A DNA stretch of 64,000 nucleotides from Streptomyces sp. CG1. GTDB lineage: Bacteria > Actinomycetota > Actinomycetes > Streptomycetales > Streptomycetaceae. Shown here piece by piece: positions 1-8,751 of this stretch. The notes under the pieces were generated by a model. That model searched no databases. It was given only the letters and a program-made list of their open reading frames with translations, and had not been told where the DNA came from. The DNA lies in NCBI RefSeq assembly GCF_041080625.1, contig NZ_CP163518.1, positions 5,580,001 to 5,644,000 of the forward strand, in the 5' to 3' direction. Made by a program: the position numbers and the translations under genes. The first letter of the stretch is position 1; every line of letters starts with the position of its first letter.

Positions 1-1
1 C

Positions 2-340
2 GCCATCGCGATCGGCGACGGCGGAGGGAAGATCCCGGCCCGCACCAAGGCGTTCGAAGGCGCGATCGCCGTCGCGAAGTTCATGCGGGGCCTGTTCAAA
101 CCGAGCCGGGCCAAGCGCGACCTCGCCGGTGGCTCACCCGAGGTCTACGCCACGACGGCCAACGGCGACCCCGCCGTCGTGGCTGTCGTCGACGGCCGGG
201 TCGTCGGCGTCATGTGCCTGGAGGTCGGGGCCGACGGCATCGCCGCGTTCCGCAACCAGGTCAACCCCGACAAGCTGGAACGTGCGACCCGGTGGTGGGC
301 GGGCGCCGACCACGGCGAACCCCTGCTGCACGCCTTCTGA
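2..340 (+). CDS. ECF41/SigJ-type sigma factor, C-terminal part only
   Basis: The frame is open from the left edge to the stop at 338-340, so this is the 3' end of a gene that starts outside the window. The sequence has the DGGGK...F signature and the later short beta-rich stretch (VVAVVDGRVVGVMCLEV) of the SnoaL/NTF2-like extension that ECF41 sigma factors carry after sigma-4. In that family the extension tunes sigma activity and the genes usually sit next to an oxidoreductase or carboxymuconolactone decarboxylase, which fits the FAD oxidoreductase 100 bp downstream. The DNA-binding sigma regions are not visible. The assignment rests on the C-terminal domain alone. Confidence 0.7.
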   Translation, partial: AIAIGDGGGKIPARTKAFEGAIAVAKFMRGLFKPSRAKRDLAGGSPEVYATTANGDPAVVAVVDGRVVGVMCLEVGADGIAAFRNQVNPDKLERATRWWAGADHGEPLLHAF

Positions 341-440
341 CCCGGTGTGAGCTGCTTCACATCGTGTTCCTGTCAGGAAACGGCGGGCCGCCCGGTTCAA
401 GGGGCGACCCGCTGAAGAGCCCGCTGACAGGAGCACGGAC

Positions 441-1616
441 ATGCAGCACCGCATCGTCGTCCTCGGAGCCGGATACGCCGGAGCCATCGCCGCCGGCCGC
501 CTCGCCAGGCGGCTGCGCCGCGACGACGTCGCCATCACCCTCGTCAACGCCGAGCCCGACTTCGTCGAGCGCGTCCGCATGCATCAGCTCGCGGTCGGCC
601 AGGACCTGAGGCCCCGGCCCTTCAGCGAGATGTTCGCGGGCACCGGCGTCGCACTGAAGCTCGCGAAGGTCACCGCCGTGGACGTCGACCGCAGGACGGT
701 CACCGTCGGCGACACCGAGGAGCTGGAGTACGACACCCTCGTGTACGCCCTCGGCAGCACCTGGAACGACCAGGGCGTCCCCGGCGCCGCCGAGCACGCC
801 CATGACATCGCCGGCCGCCCCGGAGCGCTCCGGCTGCGCGAGCGGCTGGCCGGTCTGGACGCCGGGCAGCCCGTGGTCGTGGTCGGCGGCGGCCTCACCG
901 GCGTGGAGGCCACGACCGAGATCGCCGAGGCCCGCCCGGACCTCGACGTCGCCCTCGCCGCCCGTGGCGAACTCGGCGACTGGCTCTCGCCCAAGGGCCG
1001 GGGGCACCTGCGGAAGGTGTGCGACAGGCTCGGCATCACCGTGCACGAACACGCCACCGTCACCGCCGTCGAGGCCGACCGCGTCACCACCGCCGACGGG
1101 GGCTCCCTGCCGGCCGCCGTCACCGTGTGGACCACGGGCTTCGCCGTCCACCCGATCGCGGTGGCCAGCACCCTGGAGGTCACCGGCACCGGCCGGATCG
1201 TGGTCGACGGCACCATGCGCTCGGTCTCGCACCCGGACGTGTACGCCATCGGCGACGCGGCCGAGGCCATGGGCGCCGGCGACAAGCCGCTGCGGATGTC
1301 CTGCGCCTCCGGCGGCCCCATGGCCTGGCAGGCCGCCGACTCCATCGCGGCCCGGCTGACCGGCGGGAAGCTCCCGAAGGTGCCGCTGCGCTATTTCAAC
1401 CAGTGCGTCTCGCTGGGCCGTAAGGAAGGCCTGATCCAGTACGTCACCGCCGACGACCGCGCGGTCAGTGCGGCCCTGACCGGACGGTTCGCCGCCGTCT
1501 ACAAGGAACTGGTCTGCAAGGGCGCGGCCTGGGCCGTCGCCAACCCGGTGTTCCTGCCGACCCGACGCCGCCGTGTCGTACAGCAGCCGACCGAGCCGGC
1601 CTCACACGCCCGCTGA
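441..1616 (+). CDS. NAD(P)/FAD-dependent oxidoreductase (NDH-2-like)
   Basis: A 391-residue flavoprotein of the pyridine nucleotide-disulphide/NDH-2 fold. The FAD-binding Rossmann motif GAGYAG is at residues 9-14. A second dinucleotide site, VVVVGGGLTGVEA, is near residues 148-160, and the FAD-contacting VYAIGDAAE motif is near residue 270. Length and layout match NADH dehydrogenase-like quinone or carotenoid-type oxidoreductases without redox cysteines. It probably passes electrons from NAD(P)H to a quinone or small acceptor at the membrane. Its position just after an ECF41 sigma factor is the usual target arrangement of that sigma group. A TGTCAGG at 371-377 resembles the ECF41 -35 element, but I see no clear CGTC -10. 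The ATG at 441 follows an AGGAG about 8 bp upstream. Confidence 0.85.
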   Translation: MQHRIVVLGAGYAGAIAAGRLARRLRRDDVAITLVNAEPDFVERVRMHQLAVGQDLRPRPFSEMFAGTGVALKLAKVTAVDVDRRTVTVGDTEELEYDTLVYALGSTWNDQGVPGAAEHAHDIAGRPGALRLRERLAGLDAGQPVVVVGGGLTGVEATTEIAEARPDLDVALAARGELGDWLSPKGRGHLRKVCDRLGITVHEHATVTAVEADRVTTADGGSLPAAVTVWTTGFAVHPIAVASTLEVTGTGRIVVDGTMRSVSHPDVYAIGDAAEAMGAGDKPLRMSCASGGPMAWQAADSIAARLTGGKLPKVPLRYFNQCVSLGRKEGLIQYVTADDRAVSAALTGRFAAVYKELVCKGAAWAVANPVFLPTRRRRVVQQPTEPASHAR

Positions 1617-1648
1617 CCCCCACCCCCGACGGCGCGGGGCTCGCCCGC

Positions 1649-1705
1649 TCACGACGGCAGGTTCAGCTGCCAGGAGACGCCGAACCGATCGTTGACCCAG
1701 CCGAA
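1649..1705 (-). pseudogene. VOC/PhnB-like protein, C-terminal fragment
   Basis: The minus strand encodes about 18 residues ending FGWVNDRFGVSWQLNLPS and a stop. WVxDxFGVSWQ is the characteristic C-terminal strand of PhnB-like vicinal-oxygen-chelate proteins (the 3-demethylubiquinone methyltransferase-like group). Upstream of about 1705 the homology stops and the same DNA reads better as another gene on the plus strand. It is therefore a cut-off gene end rather than a working gene. Confidence 0.5.
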
Positions 1706-2009
1706 CTTGGCGCTCCTCGGCCTCGACCTCGGTGGCCTCCTCGCCGGCCTCGACCCGACCGGCGGTTTCTTCGGCCACGACAAGATCGAGGGCGTCGCCA
1801 CGACGGACGGCGGCCGCACCGTCGTCGTCAGCAACGACAGCGACTTCGGCGTCGACGGGATCTCCGACGCGACCCCGGCCCCGCCCTACACCCTGCACGC
1901 CAAGACCCTCCCGAACGGCACGCAGGACGACGGCGAGTACCTGGCCGTCGACACCACCCGCCTGCCGGCCGCGACCAGCACGGCAACCGTGACGATCACC
2001 GTCAAGTGA
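1705..2009 (+). pseudogene. Esterase-like phytase-family protein, C-terminal fragment
   Basis: The plus-strand frame reads GGFFGHDKIEGVATTDGG, then VVVSNDSDFGVDGI, and ends in a beta-rich tail. This is typical of the last part of secreted 'esterase-like activity of phytase' proteins, which end with a KxEGVA...SNDNDFG segment. There is no plausible start codon with a ribosome site, and only about 100 of the usual several hundred residues are present. It abuts a VOC fragment on the other strand, so two unrelated gene ends were joined here by a deletion or rearrangement. Confidence 0.55.
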
Positions 2010-2023
2010 CCCTCGGATCGTGT

Positions 2024-3184
2024 TCAGTTGGTGCGGTGGAGGGCGTCCGGCGTGAGGTCGGCCAGGGTGGGGTAGCCGTCGACCGCCATGAGGAGGTCGG
2101 CCTCGGCGAGCAGGGTGCGCAGGACGTGGACGATGCCGTCCGTGCCGTCGAGGGCCAGTCCGTAGGCGTAGGGGCGGCCGACGCCGACGGCCCGTGCGCC
2201 CAGGGCGAGCGCCTTGACGACGTCGGTGCCGGAGCGGACGCCGGAGTCGAACAGCACGGGCAGGTCTCCGGCGGCCTCGACCACGGACGGCAGGCAGTGC
2301 AGTGCGGGCAGTCCGCCGTTGGCCTGGCGTCCGCCGTGGTTGGAGCAGTAGATGCCGTCCACGCCCGCGTCCTTGGCGCGGCGGGCGTCGTCGGGGTGGC
2401 AGATGCCCTTGAGGATCAGCGGCAGGTCGGTGACCGAGCGCAGCCAGGGCAGGTCGTCCCAGGTCAGCGGGTTGCCGAAGACCTGTGCCCAGAGCATCAC
2501 CGCGGCCGCCGGATCGTCCTCGGGGGACTTGGCGAGGCGGGCGCGGAAGACCGGGTCGCTGGTGTAGTTGGCGAGGCAGTGCCCGCGCAGCTGGGGGAAG
2601 TTGCTGACGGCCAGATCGCGGGGGCGCCAGCCGGTGATCCAGGTGTCGAGGGTGACCACGATGCCCTTGAACCCGGCCCGCTCGGCACGGTGGACCAGGC
2701 TCTCGGCCAGCTCCCGGTCGGTCGGGGTGTAGAGCTGGAAGAAGCCGGGGGTGTCGCCGAACTCGCCGGCCACCTGCTCCATCGGGTCGACGGTCAGGGT
2801 GGAGGCGACCATCGGCACCCCGGTCCGGGCGGCGGCGCGCGCGGTGGCGAGGTCGCCGTGGCCGTCCTGGGCGCACAGCCCGATCACCCCGACCGGGGCC
2901 ATGAACAGGGGAGAGGGCAGGCGCATGCCGAACAGGTCGACCGACAGGTCACGCTCCTTCGCCCCGACCAGCATGCGCGGAACGAGCCCCCACTGCTCGA
3001 AGGCGCTGACATTGGCGCGCTGGGTGTGCTCGTCCCCGGCGCCGCCGGCGACGTAGGAGCGCACCGACGGGGGCATCGCGGCCAGCGCCTGCGGCTCCAG
3101 CTCGGCACAGGTCATCGGCAGGCGCGGTACGACCCCGCGCAGCCCGTCGAAGTAGATCTCGTTCTGGTAGTCCGCGAACGCCAT
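2024..3184 (-). CDS. FMN-dependent alpha-hydroxy-acid oxidase, lactate 2-monooxygenase type
   Basis: A 386-residue enzyme of the L-lactate oxidase / lactate 2-monooxygenase / glycolate oxidase family. It oxidises a 2-hydroxy acid such as L-lactate with FMN, giving pyruvate plus peroxide or acetate plus CO2. The active-site motif SNHGGRQ (catalytic His, substrate-binding Arg) and the phosphate-binding [18 protein letters not shown] are clear. The inserted loop and the wording [30 protein letters not shown] are closest to lactate monooxygenases. It is read away from the secreted hydrolase at 3512. The start has a GGAGGA-type ribosome site just upstream on the minus strand. Soluble and cytoplasmic. 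Confidence 0.85.
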   Translation of the reverse strand: MAFADYQNEIYFDGLRGVVPRLPMTCAELEPQALAAMPPSVRSYVAGGAGDEHTQRANVSAFEQWGLVPRMLVGAKERDLSVDLFGMRLPSPLFMAPVGVIGLCAQDGHGDLATARAAARTGVPMVASTLTVDPMEQVAGEFGDTPGFFQLYTPTDRELAESLVHRAERAGFKGIVVTLDTWITGWRPRDLAVSNFPQLRGHCLANYTSDPVFRARLAKSPEDDPAAAVMLWAQVFGNPLTWDDLPWLRSVTDLPLILKGICHPDDARRAKDAGVDGIYCSNHGGRQANGGLPALHCLPSVVEAAGDLPVLFDSGVRSGTDVVKALALGARAVGVGRPYAYGLALDGTDGIVHVLRTLLAEADLLMAVDGYPTLADLTPDALHRTN

Positions 3185-3511
3185 GATCCGGTCCTCCTGC
3201 TCCGGCCCGCCCGACGCGTGACCCGGGAGCCCACAGTGCGAGTCTGGCCACCAGGACCAGGAAAAACGCAGGATACTCGCCAGACGGCCGACCTGATGCG
3301 GGAAGCTGCCGCCTGGCCATGTCGGTCGCCGAACGCACCGGTGAGATCGGCGCGTTGGGCGCCCTCGCCGCTGCCGTCCCGGCCCGCCGCACTGGTGACA
3401 GCCGTGCTGCCAGCGCAGTCATCGGTATGTCAACGCGATGTGAACACCCGTCCCTAGCGTCTGTTGCGTTCGCTGCCAGGCAGGTCCATCACCCCAGGGG
3501 GAGATCAGGCA
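3185..3511. other. Divergent intergenic region, no gene seen
   Basis: These 327 bases separate the lactate-oxidase gene from the secreted hydrolase and must hold both promoters. A GGGGGAG ribosome site lies just before the ATG at 3512. I see no convincing coding frame, operator or terminator. Confidence 0.5.
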
Positions 3512-4327
3512 ATGACGAAGACGAGCAGGATGGCACGGGCTGTTCGCACCGCGGCCGTGACAGCGGCGCTGACGGCCGGTGCCGCCGTCGCGTTCCCGGC
3601 CGCCGCGCACGCGGCCGGCGTGGACCACTACTACATCGAGATCGGCGGCACGGGCGAAACGACGCACACCCCCGGCTGCGACACCACCACTTCGTCCTAC
3701 GACGCGGCCAACGCCGCTTTCCAACTCGGCGACCACGCGATCGAGGTGTGCTACCCGGCCACCGCCGGCCCGTTCCTCGGCCCCCATGGTCCCCTCATCG
3801 ACCTCCGGACCCTGCAGCCGCACCCCGACGCCCTCACCGCGCCGAACTACGACTCCAGCGTGCAGCAGGGCTACCAGGAGGCGCTGAAGGTCGCGCAGGA
3901 CACCCACCGCGACCACCCGGACGCGCTCATCACGATCAGCGGTTACTCCCAGGGCGCGCAGGCCGCGGACCAGGTGCTCCAGACGATCGCGCAGGGCGGC
4001 ACCGACATTCCGCGCTCGCAGGTCAACGGCATGCTCTACGCCGACCCGATGCAGCCCGGCACCGGCTTCACCGCCCAGATCCCGAAGGGATGGGGCGTGC
4101 CCGGGTTCACCTCTCCCGGCGCCGGACCGGCGGAGTTCAACGGCATCCCGGTCACGCGGTACTGCATCCACGGCGACCCGGTGTGCGACGCGTCCCTGCT
4201 GAACGCGCCCGGCTATTTCAACCTGCACGGGAACTACCCGCAGCCCGGCAACGCCATCGCCCAGACCCTCGGTGACGCCGGTGGCGACGGAATCCAGTGG
4301 CGGAACCCCGGCGGGGGCCCCGCGTAG
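3512..4327 (+). CDS. Secreted PE-PPE/cutinase-like alpha/beta hydrolase
   Basis: A 271-residue exported protein. Residues 1 to about 34 form a signal peptide ending AHA-AG. The mature part has GYSQG (nucleophile elbow, Ser) in the ISGYSQGAQAADQVL context of PE-PPE domain hydrolases, which are mycobacterial serine esterases related to cutinases. An Asp follows in LYADPMQPG, and Cys pairs such as GCDTT/VCYP and YCIHGDPVCD suit an extracellular enzyme. Probable function: hydrolysis of a lipid or polyester-type ester outside the cell. The start at 3512 is chosen over a GTG at 3464 because of the GGGGGAG site and the immediate twin-basic signal sequence. Confidence 0.75.
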   Translation: MTKTSRMARAVRTAAVTAALTAGAAVAFPAAAHAAGVDHYYIEIGGTGETTHTPGCDTTTSSYDAANAAFQLGDHAIEVCYPATAGPFLGPHGPLIDLRTLQPHPDALTAPNYDSSVQQGYQEALKVAQDTHRDHPDALITISGYSQGAQAADQVLQTIAQGGTDIPRSQVNGMLYADPMQPGTGFTAQIPKGWGVPGFTSPGAGPAEFNGIPVTRYCIHGDPVCDASLLNAPGYFNLHGNYPQPGNAIAQTLGDAGGDGIQWRNPGGGPA

Positions 4328-4353
4328 GGCGCCTGACGGAAGCGAGGACCGCG

Positions 4354-4383
4354 GCCCGGCCGACCGCCATGCTTCGGCCGGGC
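4354..4383. terminator. Bidirectional terminator hairpin
   Basis: GCCCGGCCGA (4354-4363) pairs with TCGGCCGGGC (4374-4383), a 10-bp GC stem with a 10-base loop. It lies between the convergent hydrolase and SARP genes and touches the SARP stop codon. There is no clear U tract. Confidence 0.55.
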
Positions 4384-7300
4384 TACGCGTCGTCGGTGTC
4401 CGGCTGTCGCCGGCGGCCGAGGTCGTCCAGGACCCTGGAGATCCTCGCGCGGTTGGCGTCCGTGGCGGGCAGGGCCGTGCCCCGCTCGAAGAAGTCGCGT
4501 GCCCCGGCCAGGTCTTCGGCCACGACGCCGTGCCAGATCAGCCGGTGGCGTATGGCGATCTCCGACGCGGTGCCGGTCTGCTCGTCCAGTATCGCGCCGG
4601 CCCGGCGCAGGAGTTCGGCGGCCGCCTCCGGGTTGCCCAGGTCTGCCTCCGCCGTGGACAGCCTGCCGAGGACGGCGGAGTACAGGGGAACATCCCCGAG
4701 ACGCCGGGCCAGGTCCTCGGCCTTCCCGAGGGTGCCCGCCGCCTCGGCCGGCCGGCCGAGGTCGAGTTGGAGGCCGCCGAGGCGGAGCAGGGTCTTGCCG
4801 AGGAGCCGGGGACTGCCCGCCTTCTCGGCGAGGGCGATCGCCTCCAGATAGCGGTCGTACGCCTTGTCGTACTCGCCGAGCTGGTGGTGGACGTCGCCGA
4901 CGCGGGTCATGACCGAACCCGTGAGCCAGTCGTCGTACGTCAACTCATTTACGAAGTAGAGAACTTGGGCGAAATAGGTCATGGACTCGGCGATCCGCCC
5001 CTCCAGATTGGCGAAGGTCCCGAAACCGGCCGCGGCTCTGGCCTGCTCATGCCGGTCACCGGCCCGCCGGCTGATGTCCAGCGCCTCGGTGAACCAGGTG
5101 CGGGCCTGCCGATAACGGCCCTGCAGCCCGTACATGATGCCCAGGCCCGTGCGCAGCGCGGAGTCCATCCGCCGGTCGGTGGCCTGCCCCAGCCTCGGCA
5201 GCAGCAGCTCCAGCGCGGTGCGGCACTCGTGGAACCGGCCCTGCCGGGTGAGGTAGTCGACCAGGCCCTCGGCGATCCAACAGGCCTCGTCCACATGGCC
5301 CGTGGCCGCCGCCTGGCCGATCACGTCGACCAGTTCACCGCCCGCCGCGTCCAGCCAGGTCGTGGCCTCCTCCCAGTCCGTGAAGGGCCCGGTGCCCTGT
5401 GGGCCGGTCGGGTAGGACGAGATGCCCCAGTCGCCGGCGCAGCGGGCGGCGGCCACGTACAGCCGGAGCACCCGCCCGCGGGCCGCCGCGGCCTCGTCGG
5501 GCGACGAGGCGGCGACGCGTCGGGCGTAGGCCGCCACCAGGTCGTGCAGCCGGTAGCGGTCGGCGGTCACCCGCTGCACCAGACTCGCGTCGGCCAGGCT
5601 CTCCAGGGTGCGCTCGGCGTCGGCGGGCGTCGCGTCGAGCAGGGCGGCCAGCGTCAGCCGGTCCAGCCGTATGGTGGGCGACAGGCCCAGGGTGCGGAAG
5701 GCACGCTGGTCGGCGGCCGGCAGCTGGTCGTAGGAGATACGGAACGCGGCCTCGACGCTGCGGTCCTCCACGGCGAGTTCATCGAGCCGGCGCTCGCCGT
5801 CGGTCAGCCGCGCCACCAGGGCTTCCACCGCCCACAGCGGGCGATCCTGTATCCGTGCCCCGACGATGCGCAACGCCAGCGGAAGCCGGCCGCACAACGC
5901 GGCCAGTTCGCGTACGGCCACCCGCTCGCGGTCGGCCTCCTCGCCGCCTTCCTCGCCGCCGACGAGACGGGTCAGCAGTCCCGCCGCCTCGTCGAGGCCG
6001 AGCGGGGGCAGCGAGACCCTGCGGTCCGCGTCCAGCCCGGTCAGGCGCCGGCGGCTCGTCACCAGCACCACACTGCCGGAACCGGCGGGCAGCAGCGGTC
6101 GTACCTGCTCGGCGCGGGCGGCGTCGTCGAGTACGAGGAGCAGCCGCAGGGAGGCGGTCGCCGTCCGCCACGACGCGGCCAACTCGTCCAGGTCCTCGGA
6201 GTCCTCCCCCTCTCCGGCACCCACCGCCCGCAGCAACCGGCGCAGCACGCGTTGCCGTCCCACCGTCTCCCGGTCCTCGCGGTGCCCGTGCAGCTCCACG
6301 AACAGGCAGCCGTCGGGATACTGGTCCCGCAGCGCCCGCGCCGCGCGCACCACGAGGGCGGTCTTCCCGACTCCGGCCATGCCGTCCACCGCCCGTACGG
6401 TGACCACCCGCGCGTCGGCGGGCGCGACGAGAAGGCCGTGCTCCCGGTCCCGTCCCGTGAAGTTGCCTATTTCGACCGGCAGTTCATGCCGTACGCGGCG
6501 CTTCTGGGGAGCGGGAGCCGGACGCCGGGTTGCTTCGGCGGGCGGTTGCGCCGTCCGCTCCGTCTGTTCCGCCGGCGTCGGGTGGTGCTTTGCCCGGCCC
6601 TGCCGTACGGCGGTGCCGCTGCCGAGGAACGCGTCGTCACCCCGCAGGACCGCCTCGTGCACCCGGCGCAGTTCGGCGCCGGGCTCCACTCCCTGCTCGT
6701 CCACCAGTCGGCGGCGCACCGCGGTGTAGACGTCCAACGCGTCGGACTGCCGGTTGCCGGCATGGAGGGCACGCATGAGCAGGGCGGCCAGCGCCTCGTT
6801 GTAGGGGTGGGCCGTCGTCAGGGAGAACAGTTCCCCCACGGCCTCGGTGTGCCGTCCCGTCCGGAGCTGGCAGTCCACCTTGTCCTGCACCACCACGAGC
6901 CGCTGCTCCGCCAGCCGCAACCGCTCCCCCTCCGCGAAGGGCCCCGGGATTCCGGCCAAGGGCTCGCCGCGGAACAGTCCCAGTGCCGTGGACCATGCGT
7001 CCACGGCGCCGTCCAGGTCTCCGTCGTCCCTCGCCGCACGCCCCTCGGCGGCGATCTCCTCCCAGCGCGCCACGTCCACACCCGCGCTTCCCGGGGCGAA
7101 GCGATAGCCGCCGCGAACGGTGTCGATGACGGAATCCGCCGAGCCCTTTCCAGGAGCATCCAGGCACCGGCGCAATCGGTGCACATAGACCGGGATCACT
7201 TTGTCGCCCGTGCCGGGGGGTTCCGCACCCCACACCCCGTCGAGCAGCTGCTGTCGGCTGACCGTCCTGTCTGGTCGTAGCAGCAATGCTGCCAGGACGG

Positions 7301-7421
7301 CCTGTTCACGAACCGGCCCGAGCTCCAGACTCGTGTCGCCGCGCCAGGCCAGGAGCGGCCCGAGCAGAGCGAAGCGAAGTTGCTGATTTGCGTCCGTGGA
7401 TAACTCGCGCGGGATCGGCAC
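4383..7421 (-). CDS. AfsR/SARP-family transcriptional regulator (BTAD-NB-ARC-TPR)
   Basis: A 1012-residue regulator. Residues about 15-100 form the OmpR-like winged helix (LRFALLGPLLAWRG...). The bacterial transcriptional activator domain follows to about 255. After a Pro/Ala-rich linker come an NB-ARC ATPase with P-loop GMAGVGKTAL (near residue 350) and a downstream LLLVLDDAAR Walker B. The C-terminal third is TPR repeats (DYLTRQGRFHECRTAL, GLQGRYRQARTWF and others). This is the large AfsR architecture that activates secondary metabolism or secreted products in Streptomyces. It is divergent from a small secreted peptide gene at 7633, the most obvious local target. Other start codons exist, but 7421 places the winged helix at the usual distance. 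Confidence 0.88.
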   Translation of the reverse strand: MPIPRELSTDANQQLRFALLGPLLAWRGDTSLELGPVREQAVLAALLLRPDRTVSRQQLLDGVWGAEPPGTGDKVIPVYVHRLRRCLDAPGKGSADSVIDTVRGGYRFAPGSAGVDVARWEEIAAEGRAARDDGDLDGAVDAWSTALGLFRGEPLAGIPGPFAEGERLRLAEQRLVVVQDKVDCQLRTGRHTEAVGELFSLTTAHPYNEALAALLMRALHAGNRQSDALDVYTAVRRRLVDEQGVEPGAELRRVHEAVLRGDDAFLGSGTAVRQGRAKHHPTPAEQTERTAQPPAEATRRPAPAPQKRRVRHELPVEIGNFTGRDREHGLLVAPADARVVTVRAVDGMAGVGKTALVVRAARALRDQYPDGCLFVELHGHREDRETVGRQRVLRRLLRAVGAGEGEDSEDLDELAASWRTATASLRLLLVLDDAARAEQVRPLLPAGSGSVVLVTSRRRLTGLDADRRVSLPPLGLDEAAGLLTRLVGGEEGGEEADRERVAVRELAALCGRLPLALRIVGARIQDRPLWAVEALVARLTDGERRLDELAVEDRSVEAAFRISYDQLPAADQRAFRTLGLSPTIRLDRLTLAALLDATPADAERTLESLADASLVQRVTADRYRLHDLVAAYARRVAASSPDEAAAARGRVLRLYVAAARCAGDWGISSYPTGPQGTGPFTDWEEATTWLDAAGGELVDVIGQAAATGHVDEACWIAEGLVDYLTRQGRFHECRTALELLLPRLGQATDRRMDSALRTGLGIMYGLQGRYRQARTWFTEALDISRRAGDRHEQARAAAGFGTFANLEGRIAESMTYFAQVLYFVNELTYDDWLTGSVMTRVGDVHHQLGEYDKAYDRYLEAIALAEKAGSPRLLGKTLLRLGGLQLDLGRPAEAAGTLGKAEDLARRLGDVPLYSAVLGRLSTAEADLGNPEAAAELLRRAGAILDEQTGTASEIAIRHRLIWHGVVAEDLAGARDFFERGTALPATDANRARISRVLDDLGRRRQPDTDDA

Positions 7422-7632
7422 GCGGGGAGTTTACCGGGACTGCGGCCACCTGCGGCGACCCCCACAAGACCTGCGCCTCTCGCGTACGACGGCACCACAG
7501 GGCCGGACCGGTGGGTGAACCTCACAGCCCCGGATGGCTTCCCCGAGGAGCGCTGCCGGGAATGCCGCACTAGCCTCCGAAATGAGCGCAAAGTGGATCT
7601 TCCGAAGCGCGCTCCAGACCCAAGGAGGCAAA

Positions 7633-7884
7633 ATGCGCAAGCTTTCCAAGGCCGCTGCGGCGGCCGCGGTCATCGCTAGCGTCGGCATCATAGGCACCGG
7701 CATCGGTACCACCACCGCGCAAGGCGCGGTCATGCACCGAGGGGGGTGCGATACCGACGACCTGAACCTTGACGTCCTGGGTGAAGTTGGCGTCGCCAAC
7801 GGCATTCTCGGCAACCTGCTGAACGGCGAAGGCGACCCAGGCGCGCAAGAAACCCACGTCGGTACCACGTGTGGAGGCCGCTGA
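7633..7884 (+). CDS. Small secreted peptide of unknown function
   Basis: An 83-residue product beginning MRKLSK and continuing with a classic Ala-rich signal peptide (cleavage likely after TTAQG-A, near residue 31). The mature part is about 50 residues: an acidic, Leu/Asn/Gly-rich stretch (DLNLDVLGEVGVANGILGNLLNGEG) with one Cys near each end. It could form a disulphide-closed hydrophobic loop like small surface-active or chaplin-like peptides, but there is no chaplin signature. AAGGAGG at 7622-7628 fixes the start at 7633. The AfsR/SARP gene diverges from the same intergenic region, suggesting co-regulation. Family not recognised. Confidence 0.7.
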   Translation: MRKLSKAAAAAAVIASVGIIGTGIGTTTAQGAVMHRGGCDTDDLNLDVLGEVGVANGILGNLLNGEGDPGAQETHVGTTCGGR

Positions 7885-7945
7885 TCGGTAGCTGTGCTGC
7901 TTGGCTCACCGAATTGGGTCTCGTCTCCATGTGAGAGTGGACGCC

Positions 7946-7980
7946 AAAGGCCCCGGACCAGCGACCGGTCCGGGGCCTTT
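7946..7980 (+). terminator. Intrinsic terminator
   Basis: A perfect 14-bp stem, AAAGGCCCCGGACC (7946-7959) with its complement at 7967-7980 and a 7-base loop. It ends in TTT, 60 bp after the small peptide gene. Confidence 0.85.
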
Positions 7981-8054
7981 GGGCTTGAATCCGGGCGGAC
8001 AGAGGGTACGTTCGACGCCTCAGCGCGCCGACTCGCTCCCGAGAGGAACCCACC

Positions 8055-8564
8055 GTGACCGTCGAACGCATTGGCCCGCCCCTCTTCGGCACGGAGCGCG
8101 AGACGCTGCGGGCGTTCCTGGAGTTCCACCGGGCGACCCTGGCGATGAAGTGCGAGGGCCTGACGCAGGAGCAGCTCGAGGAGCGGTCGAGCCCGCCGTC
8201 GACGCTCTCCCTGCTCGCCCTGGTCCGCCACCTGGCCGAGGTGGAACGCGCCTGGTTCCGCCGGGTGTTCGACGACAACGCCGCACCGATGCTGTGGTCG
8301 GACAAGGAGTTCGACTTCCAGGCCGTGTACGACACCACGGGCGCGAGCGCCGAGGAGGCGTTCGCGGTGTGGGAGGCGGAGGTCGAGCACTCGCGGCGCA
8401 TCGAGCGTGAGGCCGAGTCCCTGGACCTCGCCGGGCACCAGCCGCGCTGGGGCGAGGACGTGTCCCTGCGGATGGTGATGCTCCACATGATCCTGGAGTA
8501 CGGCCGTCACAACGGCCACGCGGACTTCCTCCGCGAGGGTGTGGACGGCACGGTCGGCGCCTGA
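8055..8564 (+). CDS. DinB/DUF664-family protein
   Basis: A 169-residue four-helix-bundle protein of the DinB/YfiT superfamily (DUF664 branch). These are putative metal-dependent enzymes, some of them thiol (mycothiol) transferases. The metal-binding pattern is visible: HLAEVERAWF (His in helix 2) and the late MLHMILEYGRHNGHADFLRE, with the paired HxxxH-type residues. The start is GTG at 8055 after GAGAGGAA. It is a single-gene unit between two terminator-like regions. The substrate cannot be told from the sequence. Confidence 0.8.
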   Translation: MTVERIGPPLFGTERETLRAFLEFHRATLAMKCEGLTQEQLEERSSPPSTLSLLALVRHLAEVERAWFRRVFDDNAAPMLWSDKEFDFQAVYDTTGASAEEAFAVWEAEVEHSRRIEREAESLDLAGHQPRWGEDVSLRMVMLHMILEYGRHNGHADFLREGVDGTVGA

Positions 8565-8751
8565 CCCGTTGCCGCGTCGCGGGAGCCCGCCCCGAACCGT
8601 CGCTGTTGAAGGGCGCACGCGGCGTGCATGTGTGAGCCCTGTACGCGCCCCCCGATCGGCGAGAAAACTGTCTTGACCGCGGGCGGGTGGCTAAAGCATC
8701 ACCCACCGCCGTGGTCCCAAGTCCCACGTTCAGGAAGTCAGGTCGGCCACC

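Noticed and set aside
441..1616. Certain ECF41 promoter before the oxidoreductase
   Set aside because: A TGTCAGG is present, but the expected CGTC at the right distance is not, so it is not listed as a site.
4272..7280. A 1000-residue open frame on the plus strand
   Set aside because: It is the antisense shadow of the SARP gene; composition is Gly/Arg/Pro-rich with no domain, while the minus strand has all AfsR motifs.
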